Of a stretch of DNA of 64,000 bases, positions 25,925 through 35,023 are shown piece after piece (position 1 is the stretch's first letter; each line of letters starts with the position of its first letter). The stretch lies in the NCBI RefSeq assembly GCF_021654775.1, contig NZ_AP025343.1, forward strand, positions 3,501,501 to 3,565,500, read 5' to 3'. Source of the DNA: Paenibacillus azoreducens. GTDB lineage: Bacteria > Bacillota > Bacilli > Paenibacillales > Paenibacillaceae. The position numbers and the translations under genes were made by a program. The notes under the pieces are model-generated. The model worked only from the letters and a program-made list of their open reading frames with translations, was not told the DNA's origin and did no database searches.

Positions 25925-25957
25925 AAGCACCTGAGTTTGAATTACAGTCAAGTGCTT
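25925..25957. terminator. Hairpin, possible terminator
   Basis: AAGCAC.TGA pairs with TCA.GTGCTT around a 14-base loop. No gene ends close by, so its role is uncertain. Confidence 0.4.
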
Positions 25958-26165
25958 GCATTCCTCATGCCAATTGCCGGGACACGGTGCCGTGCCACTC
26001 TTCGTTAACCTTTCCGGTAGCGATAAAATCTCTTTCATCCTCGGGGTGTTCTCGGCTGGTCCCTTCACCTTTTCAATATATATTTCGCTAAATACAATAA
26101 TTATTTATTGATTTACGATAAATTCCGTGATAATCTGTTACCAACATTCAATTGTGAGGTGTTCT

Positions 26166-26642
26166 ATGAAACAAGGCAAAACTACTTTCCTGAAGTTGGC
26201 TGTTGTGACTCTTGGCATTATTGCTCTTCTGTCCTGTATATTCTGGTTGCCGGAGTATTCCAGAAATTCAGTAGAGACGAATCCTGATTACACTTATTTG
26301 AGATATCCTTTGCTTATTTTCGTGTATATTACAGCGGTACCGTTTTATATGGCTTTATATCAGGCTTTAAAACTATTGCAATATATCGAAAGCAAAAATG
26401 CTTTCTCTGAATTGGCGGTAGAGTCTTTGAAACACATAAGATACTGTGCCATTGCGATCATCACGCTATATGTAATAGGTTTAATATTCCTGTGGTTCCT
26501 GAACGATTTGCATTCTTCAATCGCAATGATGGGAGCAGTCGTCATCTTCGCAACTTCGGCAGTCGCGGTTTTTGCAGCTGTTCTACAGGAATTATTAAAA
26601 AATGCACTTGAAATCAAATCAGAAAATGATTTGACGATCTGA
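26166..26642 (+). CDS. DUF2975 family membrane protein
   Basis: 158 residues from the ATG at 26166, with GAGGTG upstream; earlier in-frame ATGs lack a site. Four hydrophobic helices (FLKLAVVTLGIIALLSCIFW, YPLLIFVYITAVPFYMALYQALKLLQ, YCAIAIITLYVIGLIFLWF, MGAVVIFATSAVAVFAAVLQELLKNA) and the motif Y.AL.....NAFS are typical of DUF2975. This family is almost always followed by a small Xre regulator of the YozG type, as here nine bases downstream. Function unknown; the pair resembles membrane-protein/regulator modules. Confidence 0.88.
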   Translation: MKQGKTTFLKLAVVTLGIIALLSCIFWLPEYSRNSVETNPDYTYLRYPLLIFVYITAVPFYMALYQALKLLQYIESKNAFSELAVESLKHIRYCAIAIITLYVIGLIFLWFLNDLHSSIAMMGAVVIFATSAVAVFAAVLQELLKNALEIKSENDLTI

Positions 26643-26651
26643 GGTGCTTAT

Positions 26652-26873
26652 ATGGCGATCATAATCAATATCGATGTCATGTTGGCTAAAAGGAAAATGA
26701 GCGTTACGGAGCTTTCGGAGAAAGTGGGACTGACCATGGCGAATATCTCCATACTGAAAAACGGAAAAGCGAAGGCGATTCGCCTATCTACTTTGGATAA
26801 AATATGCGAAGTGCTGGATTGCCAACCCGGGGATATACTGGAGTATTCAAAAGATTCGACAACAAATGAATAA
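26652..26873 (+). CDS. Small Xre/Cro-type HTH regulator (YozG-like)
   Basis: 73 residues, nearly all of it one helix-turn-helix domain: AIIINIDVMLAKRKMSVTELSEKVG, LTMANISILKNGKAKAIRLSTLDKICEVLDCQPGDILEY. It follows the DUF2975 gene closely (GAGGTG SD between them) and is its usual partner. It probably controls this small operon. Confidence 0.92.
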   Translation: MAIIINIDVMLAKRKMSVTELSEKVGLTMANISILKNGKAKAIRLSTLDKICEVLDCQPGDILEYSKDSTTNE

Positions 26874-26942
26874 CAAAGTAGAGCCAAAGAATTGAAGGTA
26901 AAGAAATATTTTCTAAACATTTATATGGAGGTTGTGATCAAT

Positions 26943-27164
26943 ATGAAATTAAAATATCTTCCAGCATTATTGTTATTTATTGTAGGAATAGGCTGTTTAA
27001 TTGCCCATAGTATTATCGGTGCCAAAATCGGTTCAGACGGTATTCTTATCGAACCCTTTTTTCTTCTCCCGGTAGGATACTTACTTGCGGCTCTCGGTAT
27101 AATAATCGGACTTACAGTCGGTATTGTGTCGTTTTCCCGTAAGACTAAAAAGTCTTTTAAATGA
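26943..27164 (+). CDS. Small two-helix membrane protein
   Basis: 73 residues from the ATG at 26943 (GGAGG eleven bases upstream). Two hydrophobic segments (YLPALLLFIVGIGCLIAHSII and PFFLLPVGYLLAALGIIIGLTVGIVSF) and a basic C-terminus (RKTKKSFK). No family recognised. It lies in line with the DUF2975/Xre pair and DUF817 gene, with which it may be co-transcribed. Confidence 0.7.
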   Translation: MKLKYLPALLLFIVGIGCLIAHSIIGAKIGSDGILIEPFFLLPVGYLLAALGIIIGLTVGIVSFSRKTKKSFK

Positions 27165-27191
27165 TTATGGAATTTAGCTTGGGAGGCGCGA

Positions 27192-28019
27192 ATGCAAATA
27201 GAACAACCAAAGAGGATTGGATCAAGCAAGCGGCGCCGAATTCTTTGTGGGGAAGCACTCATGCAATTACTTCATTTCGGGTACCAACAGGCGATGAGCT
27301 GCATATTCCCAGTGACGATATTCGGAACGTTGGCTATCTCTAAATGGCTTAACGTCCCGTTTATCTACAGGTACGATCTCATTTTGCTGGTGCTGATTGC
27401 CGTGCAGTACTTGATGTACCGCAGCGGATTGGAGACGCTTGACGAAATCAAGGTCATTTGCGTGTTTCATATCATCGGTCTGGCTCTGGAACTTTATAAA
27501 GTGCAAATGGGCTCTTGGTCATACCCTGAAGAGGGGTATAGCAAATTGTTCGGGGTTCCTTTATACAGCGGTTTTATGTACGCAAGTGTGGCGAGTTACA
27601 TGTGCCAAGTGTGGAGGCGGCTCAAGATGGATATGACCGGCTGGCCGGGAATGGTCCCTGCCTCCGCGCTTGGAGCTGCGATATACTTAAACTTTTTCAC
27701 TCACCACTTTATCCCTGATTTTCGCTGGTGGCTCATGACGCTCGTGGCTATTGTTTTTTGGAAAACTTGGATTCATTACACTGTTCGTACAAAGACTTAC
27801 CGGATGCCGCTAACGATTGCCTTCTTGCTCGTTGGCTTTTTCATATGGTTGGCAGAAAACATCGCAACATTTTTCGGCGCCTGGAAATATCCCAACCAAC
27901 AAGAAATATGGCAGCCCGTCGGCTTTGGCAAAATCAGCTCATGGTTCCTGCTCGTCATCATCAGCGTCATTATTGTGGCGCAATTGAAGTTCGTGAAAGC
28001 GGGTAAACACAAGACATAG
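27192..28019 (+). CDS. DUF817 family membrane protein (YoaT-like)
   Basis: 275 residues, about eight hydrophobic helices. Characteristic blocks: LLHFGYQQAMSCIFPVTIFGTLAISK, YDLILLVLIAVQYLMYRSGLETLDE, FHIIGLALELYKVQMGSWSYPEEGYSKLFGVPLYSGFMYASVASYMCQVWR, FHHFIPDFRWWL-like region, WLAENIATFFGAWKYPNQ. These match DUF817 proteins such as B. subtilis YoaT. GGGAGG five bases before the ATG. No established function. Confidence 0.9.
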   Translation: MQIEQPKRIGSSKRRRILCGEALMQLLHFGYQQAMSCIFPVTIFGTLAISKWLNVPFIYRYDLILLVLIAVQYLMYRSGLETLDEIKVICVFHIIGLALELYKVQMGSWSYPEEGYSKLFGVPLYSGFMYASVASYMCQVWRRLKMDMTGWPGMVPASALGAAIYLNFFTHHFIPDFRWWLMTLVAIVFWKTWIHYTVRTKTYRMPLTIAFLLVGFFIWLAENIATFFGAWKYPNQQEIWQPVGFGKISSWFLLVIISVIIVAQLKFVKAGKHKT

Positions 28020-28238
28020 GAATTCGGTTTATGGAACACGAAAACAGTCGTTACGCTTAAAAAACATATGTTACCGAAGCGTGCATGAGAGCAGTTATCT
28101 GCTACACGTACTGAGTTCGTATGCGCTGGAATGTTCGCTTCTTGTAACGATTATCATGTCAATCAAACAAAGTTCCTTAGAAGATTTGATGTATTGCGCT
28201 TTAAAACTTGGAACGCACTTAATAGCTTTCTTAGTGTT

Positions 28239-28286
28239 GGTGGCGGACACACATGATTTTGGAAATCTCCACGTGTATCCGCCACC
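28239..28286. terminator. Long hairpin between convergent DUF817 and isomerase genes
   Basis: GGTGGCGGACACAC pairs with GTGTATCCGCCACC over a loop of about 18 bases; TTTATT follows on the plus strand. The remaining gap (28020-28366) shows no gene. Confidence 0.65.
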
Positions 28287-28366
28287 TTTATTACGACAAA
28301 TGATTCCAACTTGCCAAGAGAAAACATTTGTCGTTTGAACGATGTACGGGTAGCTCCGTGCGAAGG

Positions 28367-29317
28367 TTACCTGCAAAATTTATCTCTTAAAGCCAGCGTA
28401 TATTTGACAGATTGCTCGACACCTTTTGCCTGATCTTCAATCATCTCCTCCAAAAGCTCCTGCGGCGGATCATAGTAATCAAGCGGCTTGATGACAGACA
28501 AGTCGTACGGAGGTGATTCGACTTTGAACGCACCTTCGCCAACAGCGAACACACCGCCTGTTCCCGGGTCCCTTTTGAAGGAAGTCGCATAAGGAAAGCA
28601 CATTTCTACATTAATACGTGTCAACGTCGATTGCTCAACAAGAATTTGAAAGATCTTCTCCAAGTCGATGTTGCCAGTCCCTACAGGAACGCCGCATACC
28701 CGATAATCGTCCCCGTCATGAACGATAATATGGTCTTTGAAATGGGTTGTGAATGCATAAGGCGCCAATCTTTTGACAGCTTCAACCGGGTCTTCCCATG
28801 CCATCATGCTGTTTCCGATATCGCAATGCGCACGTACCCAAGGGCTATCGACTTCCTCAATGATACGAATGACCTCGCTCGTCAGCTCTTCCTCATGATT
28901 TTCTACAGCAAGTTTTATTCTGTATTTTTGCAGTAAAGGAATAATTCGCCGGATGTTATCGGGAGCTTGCTTCAGTCTTTCTGGATCATATGTGCCAAGG
29001 CAAGTATAGGTTCGGATAACATCGGCACCGATTTGGTGGGCGACCTCAATGACTTGCTTCAAATGCGCCGGATCCGTGCCATTCGTGTCAATTTCAGCGA
29101 AGAATCCGTATTTCTGAATTTCCGCCTTCACCTTTTCTAAATATTCTGGTTCAAACGATGCAAGCGTACCCCACCCGGGCAGATCCGGCCATTTCACGAT
29201 ATTGATCATGACTCCGTCCAAGCCCAGCTCTGCCGTTTTTTTGATAAATTGAAAAATATCCATTCTACCTGTCATAAACTGCAGATGATAGCTCTCAGTC
29301 TCCAAACCAATCTTCAT
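28367..29317 (-). CDS. Xylose isomerase-like TIM-barrel protein (sugar phosphate isomerase/epimerase)
   Basis: 316 residues of the AP_endonuc_2 superfamily: KIGLETESYHLQ, AELGLDGVMINI, YGFFAEIDTNGTDPAHLKQVIEVAHQIGADVIRTYTC, LAVENHEEELTSEVIRIIEEVDSPWVRAHCDIGNSMMAWEDPVEAVKRLAPY, THFKDHI, VPVGTGNIDLEKIF, NVEMCF. The conserved E, D, H, H, E metal ligands of this fold are present. GGAGA precedes the ATG. It is the last gene of the ABC/DeoR/HAD operon and probably isomerises or epimerises the imported sugar or polyol. Confidence 0.9.
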   Translation of the reverse strand: MKIGLETESYHLQFMTGRMDIFQFIKKTAELGLDGVMINIVKWPDLPGWGTLASFEPEYLEKVKAEIQKYGFFAEIDTNGTDPAHLKQVIEVAHQIGADVIRTYTCLGTYDPERLKQAPDNIRRIIPLLQKYRIKLAVENHEEELTSEVIRIIEEVDSPWVRAHCDIGNSMMAWEDPVEAVKRLAPYAFTTHFKDHIIVHDGDDYRVCGVPVGTGNIDLEKIFQILVEQSTLTRINVEMCFPYATSFKRDPGTGGVFAVGEGAFKVESPPYDLSVIKPLDYYDPPQELLEEMIEDQAKGVEQSVKYTLALRDKFCR

Positions 29318-29417
29318 GTTATTCTCTCCTTCAAGAATCCAATGACATATAGTCTGGCTGCCGTCTTAATAGCAAATTCCTGCTCGTACATACGTTCCAA
29401 CTGTACTTCACTTTCCG

Positions 29418-30170
29418 CTAGTCATTTTGCCAGATGAATCGTCCGTCTGCCTGAACGATGTCGGCAACCGTGGGGATCACAAAATCGGCATCCTGCAATT
29501 CAGACATGCCGCTCGCGCCTGATAGCACGCCAATCGCAAGACCGGCTGCACTATTTCTGGCAAACCGGATATCCGTCACGGTATCGCCTGCAACCGCTAC
29601 TTCTTCCGCACTCATACTGCCAACCTCGCAGAAAGCTTGAAGCATGCACGGACTTGGCTTCTTCTCGTAGCAATCCGATGTGCCAATAAAATCGAAATAA
29701 TCAGCGATTCCCGCAAGTTCCAAGAAAAATTCCGTCGATTCGAGGTCATCCGCTGTTGCAATGCCGAGTTTCAACCCATGGCGGCGAAGCTGCCCTAGCA
29801 AAAAGTGCAAATCCGCTGTTGGCTTTAAATTATGCCGATTGGACAACGTCAATTGGTGAAGCTTCCTGGTCAGCCAGTCCTCAAGATGTTCCAGTTTCTC
29901 CGGATTCACCTGCTTATCCCGCAGTATGCGAACGAACGCTTCTGACATCTCCTGAGTCGTGCCCGCTGCAAGTATCCCTGCCGGATCGATATTATCTCCA
30001 TGCAGACCAATGGCTTCAAGCAAACTTGCCTTGGTTGAAGGATCATCTTTTAAGCACACTTCCTCAACCAGTAGATCGGTAATTTGCGTCCCTACCGGGA
30101 ACCAACCGGAATAGAAGTCCATTAATGTACCATCTTTGTCAAACAAAATGCCTTTGATTTGCTGCAACAC
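29418..30170 (-). CDS. HAD-family hydrolase (phosphoglycolate phosphatase-like)
   Basis: 250 residues. Motif I: LFDKDGTLMDF (nucleophile Asp and acid Asp), motif II: GIATADD, motif III lysine in YEKKPSPCML, motif IV: VAVAGDTVTDIRFARNSAA. A helical cap lies between motifs I and II. These enzymes dephosphorylate small phosphometabolites. The start is GTG followed by TTG with only a weak SD (GGGTG), so the exact first codon is uncertain. Its position between a DeoR regulator and a sugar isomerase suggests that the imported compound is a phosphate ester or becomes phosphorylated. Confidence 0.9.
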   Translation of the reverse strand: MLQQIKGILFDKDGTLMDFYSGWFPVGTQITDLLVEEVCLKDDPSTKASLLEAIGLHGDNIDPAGILAAGTTQEMSEAFVRILRDKQVNPEKLEHLEDWLTRKLHQLTLSNRHNLKPTADLHFLLGQLRRHGLKLGIATADDLESTEFFLELAGIADYFDFIGTSDCYEKKPSPCMLQAFCEVGSMSAEEVAVAGDTVTDIRFARNSAAGLAIGVLSGASGMSELQDADFVIPTVADIVQADGRFIWQND

Positions 30171-30209
30171 TATTCACCCATTCTGTTGATTTCTGTTTGT
30201 TAATTATGT

Positions 30210-31001
30210 TCACTCTGCCGCTTTGTCGTCCGCGTTGATCCAATCGATATTTTCCAGATACGGCTTCCATGATGCCGGCTCCTCCTGATTGCACACAATC
30301 GCGTGAACCTGATCCAGCTGCGAAAATTTGCATAATGCTTCTAAGCCGATTTTGGAATGATCCACGAGAATGATGGCTTCTTTGGCGACCTGAATCATCT
30401 TCGATGAAATCGAGGACTCTTCCAAGGTATATTCCGTCACGCCGGCAAGCGAAATTCCGCCGGGAGAAATAAATGCTTTATTGACGCAGAACAAATCCAA
30501 CATGTTCTCGCACGCGGTACCGCGAGACGAATATTGTTCCTCATTTAACTCCCCTCCCAGCAGTATCACTTTACCATGAAATAAACCTTGATTCATCGAA
30601 TCCAATAATGCATTGGCCGTAGGCAATGAATTAGTCAGCATGGTTACTTTGTTGACGCCTCGAATACAATGAGCCATTTCCAGAATAGTCGTTCCACCAC
30701 CCATCACAATCGTATCGCCGTCTTTGACCATTTGTGCAGCCCGTTGCGCCACTTCTTTCTTTTCCTTCTGACGAACTTGTCTACGCTGAACGAACGGCGG
30801 TTCGCCCAGTTGGAAATTGACTTTCACGGCACCGCCATGTACGCGCTTGAGATACCCTTCCCTTTCCAGGACATCGAGATCCCTCCGGATCGTTTCCATC
30901 GATACATCCAGGAGTCGGGCCAAGTCGGCCGCATTTACTTTTCCATTCGCATGCAGCCTATCAAGAATTGCGGTTTTTCTTTCTACGGACAAGAATGACA
31001 T
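30210..31001 (-). CDS. DeoR-family transcriptional regulator
   Basis: 263 residues from the ATG at 31001 (GGAGG seven bases upstream). Winged helix: ERKTAILDRLHANGKVNAADLARLLDVSMETIRRDLDVLEREGYLKRVHGGAV, the DeoR signature. The C-terminal ISOCOT sensor domain has DTIVMGGGTTILEMA, VTMLTNSLPTANALL, VILLGGELNEEQYSSRG, KAFISPGGISLAGVTEYTLEES and DHSKIGLEA. DeoR proteins respond to phosphorylated sugars. It lies 13 bases after the ATPase gene, inside the operon it presumably controls. Confidence 0.95.
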   Translation of the reverse strand: MSFLSVERKTAILDRLHANGKVNAADLARLLDVSMETIRRDLDVLEREGYLKRVHGGAVKVNFQLGEPPFVQRRQVRQKEKKEVAQRAAQMVKDGDTIVMGGGTTILEMAHCIRGVNKVTMLTNSLPTANALLDSMNQGLFHGKVILLGGELNEEQYSSRGTACENMLDLFCVNKAFISPGGISLAGVTEYTLEESSISSKMIQVAKEAIILVDHSKIGLEALCKFSQLDQVHAIVCNQEEPASWKPYLENIDWINADDKAAE

Positions 31002-31014
31002 CAAGAGCCCTCCT

Positions 31015-32040
31015 CTACGCCAATAAAGTATATGCCTCGTCTGGAATTCGCACACGGATAAACAATCCCTCGTCGAGAACGACTTTATGCGGAACATTCA
31101 GCTCATCAATCGTCAAGATCACATCCTGTGTCCGTACCTGGTATCTGCGCACATTGCCGCGGACGGTTATGCTCGAAATAACCCCTTCCAACCATAGTCC
31201 TTGTCTTTGCGAAGAGGAATGCTCCTCGCCGTTCGGATACAGCTCCATGACCTCAGGACGGATCGCATACGTTCCTGGCCTAATCGAATGTCCCGTCAAG
31301 CGGATCAAATCTCTATCGGTCAAAACGTTATAGCTGCCGATAAAGCGGGCTACAAATTCATTTTTTGGAGAGGCGTAGATATGTTCCGGCTTACCTTGCT
31401 GAACAATGTTGCCGCCGTTCATAACCAAGATCCGATCCGAAATCGTCATGGCTTCTTCCTGATCATGCGTGACGAAAATCATCGTCATCTTCAAATCCCG
31501 CTGAATGCTGCGAAGATCGGTCTGCAAGCTTTTTCTGATTTTGGCATCCAGTGCGCTTAACGGTTCATCCAGAAGAAGAATATCCGGTTCCGTGACAAGC
31601 GCTCTGGCAAGAGCGACGCGCTGCTGCTGCCCCCCGGACAACTGATGCGGATAGGATAACTCTTTGCCGCACAGATGCACCAGTTCAATCGCTTGATTCA
31701 CTTTTGCTGTGATTTGCTCGCGAGCCAGTTTTTTCATTTTCAAACCAAAAGCGATGTTGTCGAAGACAGTCATATTGGGAAACAAAGCATAGGATTGAAA
31801 TACCATACCCACATTCCGGCGCTGCGGAGGAAGCTGAGATATATCCTTGCCGTTTACGCGAATCGTACCGCTGTCTATTGTTTCCAATCCAGCTATGCAG
31901 CGTAACAGTGTACTCTTGCCGCAGCCGCTGGGTCCAAGCAAGGTAACAAACTCCCCTTTTTCTACGCTGAGACACACCTGCTGCAAAACAACGGATTTCC
32001 CGAATTGTTTAAAGGCCTGATCAATTTGTACATAACTCAT
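31015..32040 (-). CDS. ABC transporter ATP-binding protein (PotA/FbpC/AEP type)
   Basis: 341 residues. Walker A GPSGCGKSTLL, Q-loop FQSYALFPNMTVFDNIAFGL, signature LSGGQQQRVALARAL, Walker B ILLLDEPLSALD, H-loop FVTHDQEEAMTISDRI. A C-terminal TOBE-like domain follows (YAIRPEVMELYPNGE, ITVRGNVRRYQVRTQDVILTIDE). The family energises importers for Fe3+, polyamines, thiamine or phosphonates. Its ATG overlaps the stop of the upstream permease gene. Confidence 0.95.
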   Translation of the reverse strand: MSYVQIDQAFKQFGKSVVLQQVCLSVEKGEFVTLLGPSGCGKSTLLRCIAGLETIDSGTIRVNGKDISQLPPQRRNVGMVFQSYALFPNMTVFDNIAFGLKMKKLAREQITAKVNQAIELVHLCGKELSYPHQLSGGQQQRVALARALVTEPDILLLDEPLSALDAKIRKSLQTDLRSIQRDLKMTMIFVTHDQEEAMTISDRILVMNGGNIVQQGKPEHIYASPKNEFVARFIGSYNVLTDRDLIRLTGHSIRPGTYAIRPEVMELYPNGEEHSSSQRQGLWLEGVISSITVRGNVRRYQVRTQDVILTIDELNVPHKVVLDEGLFIRVRIPDEAYTLLA

Positions 32041-32849
32041 GCTGCATTCTCCTTGTTCACTTCTTTCTGATTGAAACGTGTGCCCAGCTTCAGCATCAGC
32101 CAGGAAATCATCAACACGATGACGAAATAGGCAATTACGATGGCACTCGATAAATGTCCGTTCTCATTCAAACGCCGCATCAAATACATTTGAATCGTTT
32201 CGTAACTGCCGCCGACGAGAAAATTGGCCATGACAAATTCTCCGATCAAGATCGAAAACGATAATAGGGCGGAAATGATAATTCCGTTCATGATGTTGGG
32301 CACGATAATTCGAGAAAATGCCTTCATCTTACTTGCCCCGAGTATTTCGGCGGCTTCCATCAGCCTTCTGGCATCAATCGTACGCAAGCTGTTGCGGATG
32401 CCTTGATACATATAAGGGATAATCAACACATAATAAGCGCCGACCAGGATCCAAATGGTCCCGGACAACACGATCGGACCGCTGGAGTATACTTTAATCA
32501 ATCCTACGGCGGCAACCACGCCTGGAACGGCGAACGGGATCATCGTAATAGCTTGCAGATAACGCTCCAGTTTGGGTAGATACATATATACGACAAACAC
32601 CGTCACCGACATTGTGACAACGCTAGCCACGAGTGCGATAACAGATACAGTTAGCGTTCTACCAACCGCCGATAAAAAGCGTAAATCAGTAAACAATTCC
32701 TTGTACCAGTCGAGCGTGTACGAAATCGGGAGCACCGTATGGCTCCATTCCTTGGCAATTGAATACATAAAGGTTGCTGCAAGAGGTAATACAAGATAAA
32801 TCAATGTTGCGGAAACAATTAGTAAAGACAACCATTTTTTATTTTTCAT
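32037..32849 (-). CDS. ABC transporter permease (second of pair)
   Basis: 270 residues, six predicted helices; EAA-type loop RRLMEAAEILGASKMKAFSRIIVPNIMNGIIISALLSFSILIGEF. N-terminus LLIVSATLIYLVLPLAATFMYSIAKEWS. It overlaps both neighbours by four bases (ATGA), giving tight coupling within the importer operon. PotC/PhnV-like by position. Confidence 0.93.
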   Translation of the reverse strand: MKNKKWLSLLIVSATLIYLVLPLAATFMYSIAKEWSHTVLPISYTLDWYKELFTDLRFLSAVGRTLTVSVIALVASVVTMSVTVFVVYMYLPKLERYLQAITMIPFAVPGVVAAVGLIKVYSSGPIVLSGTIWILVGAYYVLIIPYMYQGIRNSLRTIDARRLMEAAEILGASKMKAFSRIIVPNIMNGIIISALLSFSILIGEFVMANFLVGGSYETIQMYLMRRLNENGHLSSAIVIAYFVIVLMISWLMLKLGTRFNQKEVNKENAA

Positions 32850-33694
32850 CGCAAATCTCTCCTGAACCGCTGCATCAGGCGTTCATTGATCCACATCGCC
32901 GCAACCATCATCAGTCCCAAAATAACAGCAAGTGCACTTCCAAGCTGAGGCTGCGTGGCTACGTCCCCCGCAATCAGCGAACCGATACGTATCGTCAATA
33001 AATTATAGTTGCTTCCTACAAGGGCATAAGCTGTTGCATAGGCCCCCATCGCATTCGCGAATAGGATGCTGAAAGTTCCGACGATGCTTGGCAATAACAC
33101 GGGAATGCCAATCCGCGTCCAAAATTGGAGATTCGACGCTCCGAGTAATGCGGCCGATTCGCGCCATTGCTTATGAATGCCTGAGTATGCCGGATAAAGC
33201 AGCAAAATGGCCAGCGGGACTTGAAAATATACGTAGACGAGGACCAGTCCGCTCCAACTGTAAAGACTGAACGCATCCGTCATACTCCATCCCCATTCTT
33301 TGAACAGGAGCGTGAAAAGTCCGCTGTTGCCTAGAAGAATAATGAATGCAAACGCCAGCGGTACGCCTGAGAAGTTAGACGTCAGATTGGAAAACGTAAT
33401 CATAAAGTTCTGGATCTTTTTAGACATTCGCGTAATGGAATAGGAGACAACGAATGCGATCACCATGCCAATGAAGCTGGAATAAAGCGAAATCTTCAAG
33501 CTGTTGACGATGCCTTTGGAATAATAAGGGCTGGTCAAAGCGGCAATATACTGCTCGAGCGTGTATGTCCTGCCGTCGGCGGCGAGGAAGCTGTCATGGA
33601 TCATGGCGAACAATGGCAGCATCAAGAACCCGACGACAAGCAGGGCAAACGGAAGCAGCGCAATGATAGCAAACAGCGTTACCTTACGATTCAT
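32846..33694 (-). CDS. ABC transporter permease (first of pair)
   Basis: 282 residues from the ATG at 33694; GTGAGGG eight bases upstream supports this start over upstream in-frame codons that overlap the binding-protein gene's end. Six helices; EAA-type loop QWRESAALLGASNLQFWTRIGIPVLLPSIVGTFSILFANAMGAY. N-terminus RKVTLFAIIALLPFALLVVGFLMLPLFAMIHDSF. PotB/PhnU-like by position. Confidence 0.93.
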   Translation of the reverse strand: MNRKVTLFAIIALLPFALLVVGFLMLPLFAMIHDSFLAADGRTYTLEQYIAALTSPYYSKGIVNSLKISLYSSFIGMVIAFVVSYSITRMSKKIQNFMITFSNLTSNFSGVPLAFAFIILLGNSGLFTLLFKEWGWSMTDAFSLYSWSGLVLVYVYFQVPLAILLLYPAYSGIHKQWRESAALLGASNLQFWTRIGIPVLLPSIVGTFSILFANAMGAYATAYALVGSNYNLLTIRIGSLIAGDVATQPQLGSALAVILGLMMVAAMWINERLMQRFRRDLR

Positions 33695-33735
33695 TCGGAT
33701 AACCCTCACCTGTCCTTCCGTCAAGCTATGAAAGT

Positions 33736-34845
33736 TTAGTTCATGTGAATTAAGACTTGATCCTGCCACATCATGGGCAATTGCTTGGATAATTCTTCCC
33801 ACGCCTTGTAATCTTTGATCGGCTTCGCATTTTTGTATTGCTCGGCAGGAATCAGCTTCTTGACTACATCATCCGGCAGCTTCACGCTCTCGCGGATCGG
33901 ACGGGCATAACCTTTCGCCAGGTTAATCTGTCCTTCGTCGCTCAGAATATATTCGCGCGTAAGTTTGGCCGCATTCGGGTGTGGCGCATACTTGTTGATG
34001 ATTGTCGTATATCCGCTGACAACACTGCCTTCTTGAAGAATGCTCACTTCGAAACGGTTCGGATCGATTTGGTCGCGATAGCCCAAAGCATTAAAATCCC
34101 ACAATAATGCAACGGACACTTCCCCTTTTTCCAAAACCCCCGTGTTGATTTCTAATGTCGTTAATCTATGCTGCTCAGCCAATTTTGCAAAAAAGTCCAA
34201 ACCAGGCTGTATGTTGCTCTCGTCGCCACCATGCGCCATCGCTGCCGCCAATACGGCCATTTGTGCCTGCGTTCCTTTGGTGACGTCCGTAATCGAAACT
34301 TTGTAATCGCCTTTCAGCAGGTCGTCCCAGGTTTTCGGCGGATTCTTCACCTGATTTTTATCGGTGATTACCGCAATCGTTCCCTGATAACCAACCATCC
34401 AGTGTCCATCCTTGTCTTTCGCCCAGTCCGGGATTTCATCCCAGTGAGCAGGCTTGTACGGCAGCGTTACCCCTTTGTCCTTTGCGATCGGTCCGAATGA
34501 AATGCCCACATCGCCGATATCGGCCGTCGGGTTATTCTTTTCCGCTTCGAATTTGGCGATTTCCTCTGCACTGGACAAATCAGTATCCGAGTGGGTTAAA
34601 CCATATTTGGCAGAAATGTCGCTCCAGGTTCCCTTCCAATTGGCCCAGTTGTCAGGCATTCCGACACTAACGATCTTTCCTTCTTGTTTTGCTTGTTTTT
34701 CTATCTCGTCTAACGTCATTTCTTTGGCAGGCGCGGCGTTGTCATTTGAAACAGGAGCCGCTTGCTGAGCGGAACCGCATGCCGAAATACCCAAAGCCAT
34801 TACACTAATAACTAAGGCTGATTTCCATGAATGTTGTTTGTTCAC
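33736..34845 (-). CDS. ABC transporter substrate-binding lipoprotein (Fe3+/thiamine/phosphonate type)
   Basis: 369 residues from a GTG start (GGAGA seven bases upstream). Lipobox GISAC with Cys at about residue 23. Body typical of family 1 small-ligand binders: EIEKQAKQEGKIVSVGMPDNWANWKGTWSDI, ADIGDVGISFGPIAKDKGV, GYQGTIAVITDKNQVKNPPKTWDDLLKGDYKVSI, VSGYTTIINKYAPHPNAAKLTREYILSDEGQ. First gene of a seven-gene operon (binding protein, two permeases, ATPase, DeoR, HAD, isomerase). A phosphorylated polyol or sugar would fit the operon, but the ligand is an inference. Confidence 0.92.
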   Translation of the reverse strand: MNKQHSWKSALVISVMALGISACGSAQQAAPVSNDNAAPAKEMTLDEIEKQAKQEGKIVSVGMPDNWANWKGTWSDISAKYGLTHSDTDLSSAEEIAKFEAEKNNPTADIGDVGISFGPIAKDKGVTLPYKPAHWDEIPDWAKDKDGHWMVGYQGTIAVITDKNQVKNPPKTWDDLLKGDYKVSITDVTKGTQAQMAVLAAAMAHGGDESNIQPGLDFFAKLAEQHRLTTLEINTGVLEKGEVSVALLWDFNALGYRDQIDPNRFEVSILQEGSVVSGYTTIINKYAPHPNAAKLTREYILSDEGQINLAKGYARPIRESVKLPDDVVKKLIPAEQYKNAKPIKDYKAWEELSKQLPMMWQDQVLIHMN

Positions 34846-34985
34846 GTTGTTCTCTCCTTCATGATTTTGGTAAAATGTTTGTTTATGTTGGTTTTAATGA
34901 CACTTTAATTATGAATTCGCAACATTAACCACAAATCAACGGGCTGTAAAAGTTTTGTAAATTGGCTTCTTTCAGAAAAAAGAAA

Positions 34986-35012
34986 AAGACACTAACAAAA
35001 CGTTAATGTCTT
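34986..35012 (-). terminator. Terminator of the sigV-rsiV operon
   Basis: On the coding strand AAGACATTAAC pairs with GTTAGTGTCTT and is followed by TTTCTTTTTT, just after the rsiV stop. Confidence 0.85.
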
Positions 35013-35023
35013 CTTCTGAATTA

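Larger units (their letters stand above)
25729..26165. other. Intergenic region between GH2 and DUF2975 genes
   Basis: It contains the CTATCAACGAA element (25805-25815), an imperfect dyad with the core GATTTAAATC (25838-25847) flanked by AAGC/GCTT, and a terminator-like hairpin at 25925-25957. No gene is seen. Confidence 0.6.

Noticed and set aside
28239..28286. Possible riboswitch or IS end
   Set aside because: The inverted repeat GGTGGCGGACACAC/GTGTATCCGCCACC sits between convergent genes and is better explained as a terminator.
29418..30170. HAD protein as phosphonoacetaldehyde hydrolase (PhnX)
   Set aside because: Motif I is FDKDGTLMDF and not the FDWAGT type of PhnX; general phosphoglycolate-phosphatase-like assignment is safer.
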